Shown here one piece after another: positions 19,297 to 25,333 of a stretch of 64,000 nucleotides of DNA. This DNA comes from Parvimonas micra. Lineage in GTDB: Bacteria > Bacillota > Clostridia > Tissierellales > Peptoniphilaceae. The translations under genes were made by a program, and so were the position numbers. Each line of letters opens with the position of its first letter. Within the stretch, counting starts at the first letter, position 1. The notes under the pieces are model-generated. The model was not told the origin of the DNA, ran no database searches, and saw only the letters and a list, made by a program, of their open reading frames with translations. Where the stretch lies: the NCBI RefSeq assembly GCF_021300775.1, contig NZ_JAJTJP010000003.1:62001-126000 (forward strand). The letters run 5' to 3'.

Positions 19297-19358
19297 AACC
19301 CCACCTTTTCACGATGCTTCGCATCTGGTTGGTACCTGGGAACCTTTTTGCTTCACAA
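19297..19358 (+). repeat. GC-richer intergenic repeat element, copy 1
   Basis: This stretch stands out from the AT-rich surroundings. It contains a GATGC-TTC-GCATC hairpin, then CTGGTTGGTACCTGGGAACC, in which GGTT and AACC can pair, and then runs into a terminator. The same order of parts occurs at 48081-48123 on the other strand (GATG-N5-CATC, GGGGGGTATCTGGAAAC, then an AAAAAAG terminator). Function unknown. Confidence 0.65.
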
Positions 19359-19480
19359 TAAAAAAGTAATGTTTTCGTTAACATTACTTTTTTCATATAA
19401 TAATTAAATATATTATAAAACTTTTTATCTATTAGTCGTTCAATCTTAAAAATTCTTCTAATGTAAGTTTGTTTTTTAAT
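19358..19480 (-). repeat. Direct repeat copy B (intact gene end)
   Basis: Partner of 18568-18692; here it belongs to the complete VanY-like gene and its terminator. Confidence 0.85.
19361..19396. terminator. Terminator after the VanY-like gene
   Basis: Same AAAGTAATGTT-TTCG hairpin as copy A with an A-run and T-run on its two sides. It would end the minus-strand gene, and on the plus strand any transcript running through the repeat element. Confidence 0.8.
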
Positions 19481-20322
19481 ATTTTGTTCGCGTTTTCTAC
19501 TCCAACATAGCGGAAATGCCAAGGTTCAAATCTAAAATTAGTTTTATCTTCTTGATTTTCAGGATAGCGAAGAATAAATCCATACTTATGAGCATTTTTA
19601 ATAAGCCATTTGAATTCTTCTGTATCTTTAAATTCTTCTTTTAGATTTGTAGCATCATCTTTACCTATAATATCTATACTTTGTCCAATTTGTGATTCAT
19701 TATGCCCTGCAGTAGCATATAAAGCATAATTTACATTTCTATCAGACTTAGGAGCACTTTTATGAAGTTCTTTCTGTTCGTCATAGCTTATATAAGCTTT
19801 ATATAAATCTAAAGTTATTTTTTCTCTGTTTGCATCAATTTTCATTAATTCAAATTGTTTTTCAACAAATTTATCAAATTTAGGATCAAAATCACTTGGC
19901 AATCCATACTCAGTATTAACTAATAAAATTCCTTTTATTACTTTGAAATTTTTATCTTTAGATTCATTCTCTATATTTTTACTTTTTACAAAATAAAATT
20001 TTTCGCCAAGTTTTATTTTACTTACACCATCTTTATAACCAAATACTTCAACATATTTATTTTTTTCTATTTTTCCATTTTCTTTTTGTAAATCAGAACT
20101 ATCATAAATAGATGTTTTTTCAACAGTTTTTGCGTAATTTGTTAAACTTTCTGAAAAATCAGATACTTCTGGTATGCTTATGTTTTCAAAATTATAAGGC
20201 ATCTTCTTTTCATTTTCTAATCTTTTGTTTTTATTTTGAACATAAAAAAATATTATTGAAGTAACTATTATTATAAAAATTGATAAAATGATAATAACTT
20301 TTCTGTTTTTTACTTTTTTCAA
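19432..20322 (-). CDS. M15B/VanY-like D-alanyl-D-alanine carboxypeptidase homologue with altered zinc site
   Basis: A 296-residue membrane-anchored protein: helix at residues 8-28, an SH3-like part about 70-115, then a VanY-type domain. The second half of the site is intact (Asp217 in GQSID; EPWH with Glu266 and His269). The first zinc ligand is not: where the family has SxHxxGxAxD, this has Asn208-Glu-Ser210-Gln-Ile-Gly213, so the His is Ser; a His lies three residues earlier (207). Activity may be lost or rearranged. The start is TTG, set by GAGGG 5 nt upstream. It probably trims peptidoglycan stems or acts as a binding protein. Confidence 0.82.
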   Translation of the reverse strand: MKKVKNRKVIIILSIFIIIVTSIIFFYVQNKNKRLENEKKMPYNFENISIPEVSDFSESLTNYAKTVEKTSIYDSSDLQKENGKIEKNKYVEVFGYKDGVSKIKLGEKFYFVKSKNIENESKDKNFKVIKGILLVNTEYGLPSDFDPKFDKFVEKQFELMKIDANREKITLDLYKAYISYDEQKELHKSAPKSDRNVNYALYATAGHNESQIGQSIDIIGKDDATNLKEEFKDTEEFKWLIKNAHKYGFILRYPENQEDKTNFRFEPWHFRYVGVENANKILKNKLTLEEFLRLND

Positions 20323-20359
20323 AATTACCCTCTATCTTTTCTACATTAATATATAATTA

Positions 20360-20385
20360 AAGGGATTTAGAAAACTAAATCCCTT
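20360..20385 (-). terminator. Probable terminator after rpmF
   Basis: 11-bp perfect stem AAGGGATTTAG/CTAAATCCCTT with a 4-nt loop. The U-tract on the minus strand is poor (TAATTATAT), so termination strength is uncertain. Confidence 0.5.
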
Positions 20386-20395
20386 AAACTACTTT

Positions 20396-20575
20396 TTATT
20401 CAACATCTAATACTTTTCTTCCTTTATACATTCCTGTGTCAGGATTAACTCTGTGAGGTACAACCAATTCATTAGTTTCAGGATCTCTAACTAGAGCCAC
20501 TTTAGGTAGTCTATATGAAGATGCTCTTCTTTTGTCTCTTTTTGCTTTTGAAGTTTTTCTCTTTGGTACTGCCAT
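20396..20575 (-). CDS. rpmF: Ribosomal protein L32 (bL32)
   Basis: A 59-residue L32 beginning MAVPKRKTSKAKRDKRR, the family signature. It has no CxxC zinc-finger pairs, so it is the zinc-independent form. The ATG at 20575 lies 6 nt after AGGAGGTG; an in-frame GTG 9 nt earlier overlaps the ribosome binding site and is not used. The usual YceD (DUF177) gene is not upstream; instead it has its own promoter next to the end of ackA. Confidence 0.96.
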   Translation of the reverse strand: MAVPKRKTSKAKRDKRRASSYRLPKVALVRDPETNELVVPHRVNPDTGMYKGRKVLDVE

Positions 20576-20635
20576 TAATAACACCTCCTCTGAATTTTAT
20601 AACATATACCTCCGTTTCAAACGGATAACAGAAGT

Positions 20636-20664
20636 ATTATACTACAAAAAAATTAATTTGTCAA
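20636..20664 (-). promoter_or_regulatory. Promoter of rpmF
   Basis: Perfect consensus on the minus strand: TTGACA (20659-20664), 17 bp, TATAAT (20636-20641), starting 3 nt after the ackA stop codon. The leader carries a small CCGTT/AACGG hairpin. Confidence 0.9.
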
Positions 20665-20666
20665 CA

Positions 20667-21854
20667 TTATTTTACTAAATTCATAGTATCTCTTGCAATC
20701 ATTAATTCTTCATTTGTAGGAACAACTAAAACTTTTACTCTTGAGTTATCAGCTGAAATAACAGCTTCTTCTCTTGTATCATTTTTAGCATCATCTATAA
20801 TAATTCCATATTCTTCCATATTTTCTAATATTAATTTACGCATTGAAGCTGAATTTTCTCCAATACCACCAGCGAAAGAAATAGCATCAATATGACCTAA
20901 TTCTGCCATAAATCCACCTACATATCTTCTTACTCTTGTAATAAACATATCTAATGCAAGTTGAGCTCTTTCATTTCCTTTTTCAGCAGCTTCTTCTAAA
21001 TCTCTAAAATCTGAACTTAATCCAGAAACTCCTAGAACTCCAGATTTTTTATTTAAAATTTGATTCATTTCATCAGCTGAATATCCTTTTTCATTCATTA
21101 AGAATGTCATAACAGTAGGGTCAATATCTCCACTTCTTGTTCCCATTACAAGTCCTTCTAACGGAGTTAATCCCATTGTAGTATCATAACATTCTCCGTT
21201 TTTAATTGCTGCGATTGATGATCCATTTCCTAAATGAACAGTTATAACATTTAAGTTTTTCTTATCTATATTTAATAATTCAGCAGTTCTTAAAGTTACA
21301 TATCTATGGCTTGTTCCATGGAAACCGAATTTTCTAAGTCTATAATCTTCATAGTATTCATAAGGAATCGCATACATAAATGTTCTTGCAGGCATTGTTT
21401 GATGGAATGCTGTATCAAATACTGCAACATTTTTCTTTCCTGGAACTAAGTTTTCACAAGCTTCAATACCCATTAAGTTTGCAGGGTTATGTAATGGCCC
21501 AAATTTAATAAATTCTTTAACTTTTGCTTTTACATTTTCATCAATTATACATGAAGCAGTTAATTTATCTCCACCGTGAAGTACTCTGTGTCCAATTGCA
21601 TTAACTTCATCTAAGCTTTTAACAACTCCGTATTTTTCGTCAACAAGAGCATCAAATACATGTTTAATAGCTGCTGTATGATCTTTCATAGCTTCTTCAA
21701 CAACTAATTTTTCACTTCCAACTTTGTGAGTTAATTTTGAACCTTCAATACCAATTCTTTCAACTAATCCTTTACATAATACACTTTCATCAGTCATATC
21801 AAATAATTGATATTTTAAAGATGAACTTCCACAGTTAATAACTAAAATTTTCAT
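20667..21854 (-). CDS. ackA: Acetate kinase
   Basis: A 395-residue acetate kinase making ATP and acetate from acetyl phosphate, the last step of fermentative ATP synthesis. Typical features are MKILVINCGSSSLKYQLFD at the start, HRVLHGGD, FDTAFHQTMP, GFHGTSHRYV, HLGNGSSIAAI and GGIGENSASMR. The start at 21854 follows AGGAGG by 6 nt; a longer in-frame start 42 nt upstream is unsupported. pta is not adjacent. It is transcribed alone from a good promoter. Confidence 0.98.
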   Translation of the reverse strand: MKILVINCGSSSLKYQLFDMTDESVLCKGLVERIGIEGSKLTHKVGSEKLVVEEAMKDHTAAIKHVFDALVDEKYGVVKSLDEVNAIGHRVLHGGDKLTASCIIDENVKAKVKEFIKFGPLHNPANLMGIEACENLVPGKKNVAVFDTAFHQTMPARTFMYAIPYEYYEDYRLRKFGFHGTSHRYVTLRTAELLNIDKKNLNVITVHLGNGSSIAAIKNGECYDTTMGLTPLEGLVMGTRSGDIDPTVMTFLMNEKGYSADEMNQILNKKSGVLGVSGLSSDFRDLEEAAEKGNERAQLALDMFITRVRRYVGGFMAELGHIDAISFAGGIGENSASMRKLILENMEEYGIIIDDAKNDTREEAVISADNSRVKVLVVPTNEELMIARDTMNLVK

Positions 21855-21900
21855 TAATGTCCTCCTAAATTGTTTAAAAACATATTTTACATACATAAAT

Positions 21901-21929
21901 ATTTTACTATTTTGAGCTTAATAAGTCAA
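21901..21929 (-). promoter_or_regulatory. Promoter of ackA
   Basis: Minus-strand TTGACT (21924-21929), 17-bp spacer, TAAAAT (21901-21906). Confidence 0.8.
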
Positions 21930-21983
21930 TACAATTTTATATTATTATAAAAAATCTAAAAAATTTTTAATAAAAAATTATAA

Positions 21984-22017
21984 AACAAAAAACAGAAATT
22001 CTTTAGAATTTCTGTTT
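21984..22017 (-). terminator. Terminator after der-plsY
   Basis: 12-bp stem (21990-22001 with 22006-22017), 4-nt loop and a following U-rich tail on the minus strand. Confidence 0.85.
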
Positions 22018-22026
22018 ATAATTTTC

Positions 22027-22623
22027 TTATTTTTTTACTGTAATTTTATTTTCAGTTCCATTTAATAGTCTAATAATATTGCCTTTATGTCTAAATATAG
22101 TAAGTCCTGCTAAAAATACAAAAGTTAATAAAACATTAGTATCTCTATAACCAAAAATTATATATGATATAGGTAAAGCAGATATTGTTGCCAACATTGA
22201 CCCTAATGAAATATATTTAGTTAATAAAACTATAGCTATAAAAACTGTAATAGCTAAAATTGCAACTTTATAGTCTAAAAATATAATAAAACCAAAAGAT
22301 GATGCTATTCCTTTACCGCCTTTAAAATTTAAAAATACAGGCCAATTATGACCTAAAACAACAAATATTCCAGCTAATAATACACCATTTAACCCTAAAA
22401 GTTTCATTCCTATAAAACAAGCTAAGATTGACTTTAAAACATCAATAATAAAAGTCAAAGCTCCCGCTTTTAATCCAAAAACTCTTAGTGCATTTGTTGT
22501 TCCAGCATTTTTACTTCCATAATCTCTAATATCTTTATTGAATAATAATTTTCCGAAAATCATTCCTCCGGATATATTACCTAAAAGATATGAAATAATA
22601 ATACAACTGATAACTTTAAACAT
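22027..22623 (-). CDS. plsY: Acyl-phosphate:glycerol-3-phosphate acyltransferase
   Basis: A 198-residue membrane enzyme that adds the first acyl chain to glycerol-3-phosphate using acyl phosphate. The three conserved loops are visible: GNISGGMIFGKL, then DIRDYGSKNAGTTNALR, then LGHNWPVFLNFKGGKGIASSFG. Five or so membrane helices. The start at 22623 follows GAGGAG and overlaps der by 8 nt, so translation is probably coupled. An in-frame start 27 nt upstream lies inside der. Confidence 0.96.
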   Translation of the reverse strand: MFKVISCIIISYLLGNISGGMIFGKLLFNKDIRDYGSKNAGTTNALRVFGLKAGALTFIIDVLKSILACFIGMKLLGLNGVLLAGIFVVLGHNWPVFLNFKGGKGIASSFGFIIFLDYKVAILAITVFIAIVLLTKYISLGSMLATISALPISYIIFGYRDTNVLLTFVFLAGLTIFRHKGNIIRLLNGTENKITVKK

Positions 22624-23941
22624 TTTCTTCTCCTCTTGCTCTAAGTTCAAAAACTATAGGTGAAGAAGTAAATGAGAAATTCTTCCTAATTTGATTTTCT
22701 AAATATCTTAAATAAGAAAAATGCATCAATTCTACTTTATTAACAAATATTACAAATTTCGGAGGTCTAACCGAAACTTGACTTGCATAAAATATTTTAA
22801 GTCTTTGTCCTTTATCTGTCGGTGGTGAATTATGAACAACTGCATCATTAATAATATCGTTAAGAATTCCTGTTGAAATTCTTGTACTATAATTTTCATC
22901 TGCAATTTTTATAGCATCAAAAAGTTTATCTATTCTTTGACCAGTTTTAACTGAAATGAAAACTAATTGTGCATAAGGAACAAAACTTAATTTAGTTCTA
23001 ATATCATCTTCAAAAGCCTTATAAGTTTTATTATCTTTTACTATTAAATCCCATTTGTTAACTGCAATTATTAAAGCTTTATTTTGCTCTTTAGCAAATC
23101 CTATAACTTTTGTATCTTGCTCTGTAACACCTTCAGTAGCATCTATTAAAAGAATAGCAATATCAGATCTTTCAACTGCATTTAAAGTTCTAACAACACT
23201 GTATCTTTCCAAATTTTCAGTTATATTCTTCTTTCTTCTAAGTCCTGCAGTATCAGTAAAAATATAAGTTTTTCCATCAATCTCAACTCTTGAATCAATA
23301 GAATCTCTTGTTGTTCCTGCAATATCAGAAACAATCATCCTCTCTTCACCTAAAATTCTATTCATAAGAGAACTTTTACCTACGTTAGGTTTTCCGATTA
23401 AAGCAATCTTAGTTACATCATCCTCTTCTCCAGTATATTTATTTTCAGGAAACTCTCGAATAATTTCATCAAGTAAATCTCCAAGTCCATATCCTTGAGT
23501 AGCAGAAATAACATTTAATTTTTCATAACCAAGTTCATAAAACTCATATACTTCAGCTGGTGTCTTATGACTATCAACTTTATTTATTGCAAGAACAATT
23601 GGTTTTTTTGTTCTTCTTAAATAGTTTGAAATTTCTCTATCTTCATCCATCAAACCATTTTTTCCATCTACAACAAATAAAATTACATCAGCATTCTCCA
23701 TAGCAACATCTGCTTGAGCTTTAATTTTTTGTAAAATTATATCATCACTATTAGGCTCTAATCCACCTGTATCACAAAGAATAAAATGTTTGTTTTGCCA
23801 TTCAGCATCTTGATATAATCTATCCCTTGTAACACCTGGAGTATCTTCAGTAATAGCTATTCTTTTATTAATAAGTTTATTAAAAAGTGTTGACTTTCCA
23901 ACGTTCGGACGTCCAACCACACAAACTAAAGGTCTTTCCAT
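22616..23941 (-). CDS. der: Ribosome-assembly GTPase Der (EngA)
   Basis: A 441-residue protein with two GTPase domains in tandem followed by a KH-like domain, needed for 50S assembly. First domain: GRPNVGKST, DTGG, NKVD. Second domain: GKPNVGKSS, DTAGLRRK, NKWD. The C-terminal KH domain ends FELRARGEENV. Length is normal. GGAGGTG precedes the ATG. First gene of der-plsY. Confidence 0.98.
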   Translation of the reverse strand: MERPLVCVVGRPNVGKSTLFNKLINKRIAITEDTPGVTRDRLYQDAEWQNKHFILCDTGGLEPNSDDIILQKIKAQADVAMENADVILFVVDGKNGLMDEDREISNYLRRTKKPIVLAINKVDSHKTPAEVYEFYELGYEKLNVISATQGYGLGDLLDEIIREFPENKYTGEEDDVTKIALIGKPNVGKSSLMNRILGEERMIVSDIAGTTRDSIDSRVEIDGKTYIFTDTAGLRRKKNITENLERYSVVRTLNAVERSDIAILLIDATEGVTEQDTKVIGFAKEQNKALIIAVNKWDLIVKDNKTYKAFEDDIRTKLSFVPYAQLVFISVKTGQRIDKLFDAIKIADENYSTRISTGILNDIINDAVVHNSPPTDKGQRLKIFYASQVSVRPPKFVIFVNKVELMHFSYLRYLENQIRKNFSFTSSPIVFELRARGEENV

Positions 23942-23990
23942 AACTTCACCTCCATCTTCTTTATATATATTTTATCATATTTTATTATTT

Positions 23991-24018
23991 AAAAAAATAA
24001 GCTCCTTAGAAGGAGCTC
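23991..24018 (-). terminator. Terminator of rplU-prp-rpmA
   Basis: Stem GCTCCT/AGGAGC with a TCTA loop (24001-24016), then U7 on the minus strand. Confidence 0.8.
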
Positions 24019-24022
24019 ATCA

Positions 24023-24301
24023 TTATACTGGATAAATAGAAACTTGTTTTTTATCTCTACCTTTTCTTTCAAATCTTACAACACCAGAAACTTTAGCAAA
24101 AAGTGTATCATCTCCACCCTTACCAACATTTACTCCTGGGTGTATTTTTGTTCCACGTTGTCTAACTAAAATATTTCCTGCAAGAACGAATTGCCCATCC
24201 CCTCTTTTAGCACCTAATCTTTTAGCTCTACTATCACGACCGTTTTTAGTACTACCTAAACCTTTTTTACTAGAAAAAAGTTGTAAATTCATTTTTAACA
24301 T
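24023..24301 (-). CDS. rpmA: Ribosomal protein L27 precursor (bL27)
   Basis: A 92-residue L27 with the Firmicute N-terminal extension MLKMNLQLF ahead of [15 protein letters not shown]. The extension is removed by the Prp protease, whose gene lies directly upstream, exposing the end that reaches the peptidyl-transferase centre. The first ATG (GGAGGTG 6 nt upstream) is preferred to the ATG three codons later. Confidence 0.97.
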   Translation of the reverse strand: MLKMNLQLFSSKKGLGSTKNGRDSRAKRLGAKRGDGQFVLAGNILVRQRGTKIHPGVNVGKGGDDTLFAKVSGVVRFERKGRDKKQVSIYPV

Positions 24302-24304
24302 ACT

Positions 24305-24643
24305 CTACACCTCCTTATAATAAATCTCAATATATTTATTATATTCTTTTTTCAATGATATAATGCCAACTTCAAAAGTTTTAATTATAGTCTGAACATC
24401 TCTAATCTTATAATCTTCTAAATTATCAATATCTATCATCATTCTTAAATATCCATCCCCTACTTCTAAATCCATGTTCTTTGAATCTAAAGCACAAATT
24501 TTTTCAATAGCATTTGGTGTATTTATTGATAAAATAGATAATGATGCACAAAGAATATCATTTTCTTCACTAAAATCAGCATGTCCATCCATTTCAAATC
24601 CATAATATAAATCTTTTTTCTTAAAAATATAAATATTAGTCAT
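24305..24643 (-). CDS. prp: Ribosomal-processing cysteine protease Prp
   Basis: A 112-residue YsxB/Prp protein. The catalytic His lies in DGHADF and the Cys in NDILCASLSIL; spacing fits the family. It cleaves the N-terminal extension of L27 after LQLF. The gene lies in its usual place between rplU and rpmA, sharing 1 nt with rplU and 3 nt from rpmA. Confidence 0.93.
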   Translation of the reverse strand: MTNIYIFKKKDLYYGFEMDGHADFSEENDILCASLSILSINTPNAIEKICALDSKNMDLEVGDGYLRMMIDIDNLEDYKIRDVQTIIKTFEVGIISLKKEYNKYIEIYYKEV

Positions 24644-24954
24644 TAAAATACGATACTTTCAATCTTAACTTTTGTAAATGGTTGACGATGTCCTTTTTTC
24701 TTTCTATAATTTTTCTTAGCTTTAAACTTGAAAATTATAACTTTTTTTCCTCTTCCGTGTCTTTCAACAGTTCCTTCAACCTTAGCTCCTTCAACTACTG
24801 GAGAACCAACTTTAATATCTCCATCTTTAGAAACTAAAAGAACTCTATCAAAAGATACTTTAGAACCTTCTTCAACATTTAATTTTTCAACAAAAATGCT
24901 TTGTCCTTCTTCAACTTGGTATTGTTTACCACCTGTTTCAATTATTGCGTACAT
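24643..24954 (-). CDS. rplU: Ribosomal protein L21 (bL21)
   Basis: A 103-residue L21: [17 protein letters not shown] at the start and [36 protein letters not shown] at the end are diagnostic. The start at 24954 follows GAGGAGGTG; an in-frame codon 15 nt earlier overlaps that site. First gene of rplU-prp-rpmA, preceded by an L21 leader. Confidence 0.98.
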   Translation of the reverse strand: MYAIIETGGKQYQVEEGQSIFVEKLNVEEGSKVSFDRVLLVSKDGDIKVGSPVVEGAKVEGTVERHGRGKKVIIFKFKAKKNYRKKKGHRQPFTKVKIESIVF

Positions 24955-25030
24955 AGTGCACCTCCTCATTCTTAAGACTCGCCGAAATTAGGTGCTATGC
25001 TTTAAAAACCTAATCCGTGCGGTAACACAA
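24955..25030 (-). promoter_or_regulatory. L21 leader RNA
   Basis: The 5' UTR of rplU contains paired elements of the Firmicute ribosomal L21 leader: GGATTAGGTTTTTAAAGCATAGCACCTAATTTCGGCGAGTC-type sequence in which ATTAGGT pairs with ACCTAAT, preceded by TTGTTGTGTTACCGCAC. Such leaders let L21 control its own operon. Identification is by pattern and position. Confidence 0.75.
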
Positions 25031-25035
25031 CAAGT

Positions 25036-25064
25036 AGTATATCATAAAAAGAACAAAAAATCAA
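25036..25064 (-). promoter_or_regulatory. Promoter of rplU-prp-rpmA
   Basis: Minus-strand TTGATT (25059-25064), 17 bp, TATACT (25036-25041). Confidence 0.8.
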
Positions 25065-25167
25065 GATTTTTCAGAATTTTTTGTACGAAAAAACCCATCT
25101 GCAAATCACATTAATATAAACATTGAAATTCCAATAATTTCTAAATATTTATATTATTTTAATTTTG

Positions 25168-25176
25168 TGATATAAT
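25168..25176 (+). promoter_or_regulatory. Extended -10 promoter upstream of the PBP1A leader
   Basis: TGATATAAT; start site predicted near 25183, which leaves a leader of about 150 nt before the PBP1A ATG. The -35 is not clear. Confidence 0.55.
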
Positions 25177-25182
25177 TATTGT

Positions 25183-25250
25183 AACCTTGTCCTTATGGCA
25201 AGACTATAATAACTTCATCAAAATTACTATTATAGTAATTTTGTGTTTTT
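25183..25250 (+). ncRNA. Possible attenuator leader or small RNA before PBP1A
   Basis: The sequence just after the predicted start folds into a small hairpin around CCTTGTCCTTATGGCAAG, then a 10-bp hairpin CAAAATTACT/AGTAATTTTG (25219-25243) followed by TGTTTTT, which looks like an intrinsic terminator. A terminator ahead of the gene suggests attenuation or a separate short RNA. I recognise no known riboswitch. Confidence 0.45.
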
Positions 25251-25333
25251 AAAATTTGATTTTTTTTACTTTTAAAATTAGATAAAAAGTAATTAATATA
25301 AATTTAAATGATTGTTCTTTGAGGAGGTTTTTT

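Noticed and set aside
19297-19358. T-box-like string CTGGTTGGTACCTGG on the plus strand
   Set aside because: No stem I or tRNA-synthetase/amino-acid gene follows; the match is limited to the GGTACC core. The real T-box is that of glyS.
19289-19522. A 77-residue minus-strand frame through the repeat element, ending GTNQMRSIVKRWGSH
   Set aside because: It overlaps the end of the VanY-like gene out of frame and runs through a terminator and a repeat; no ribosome binding site.
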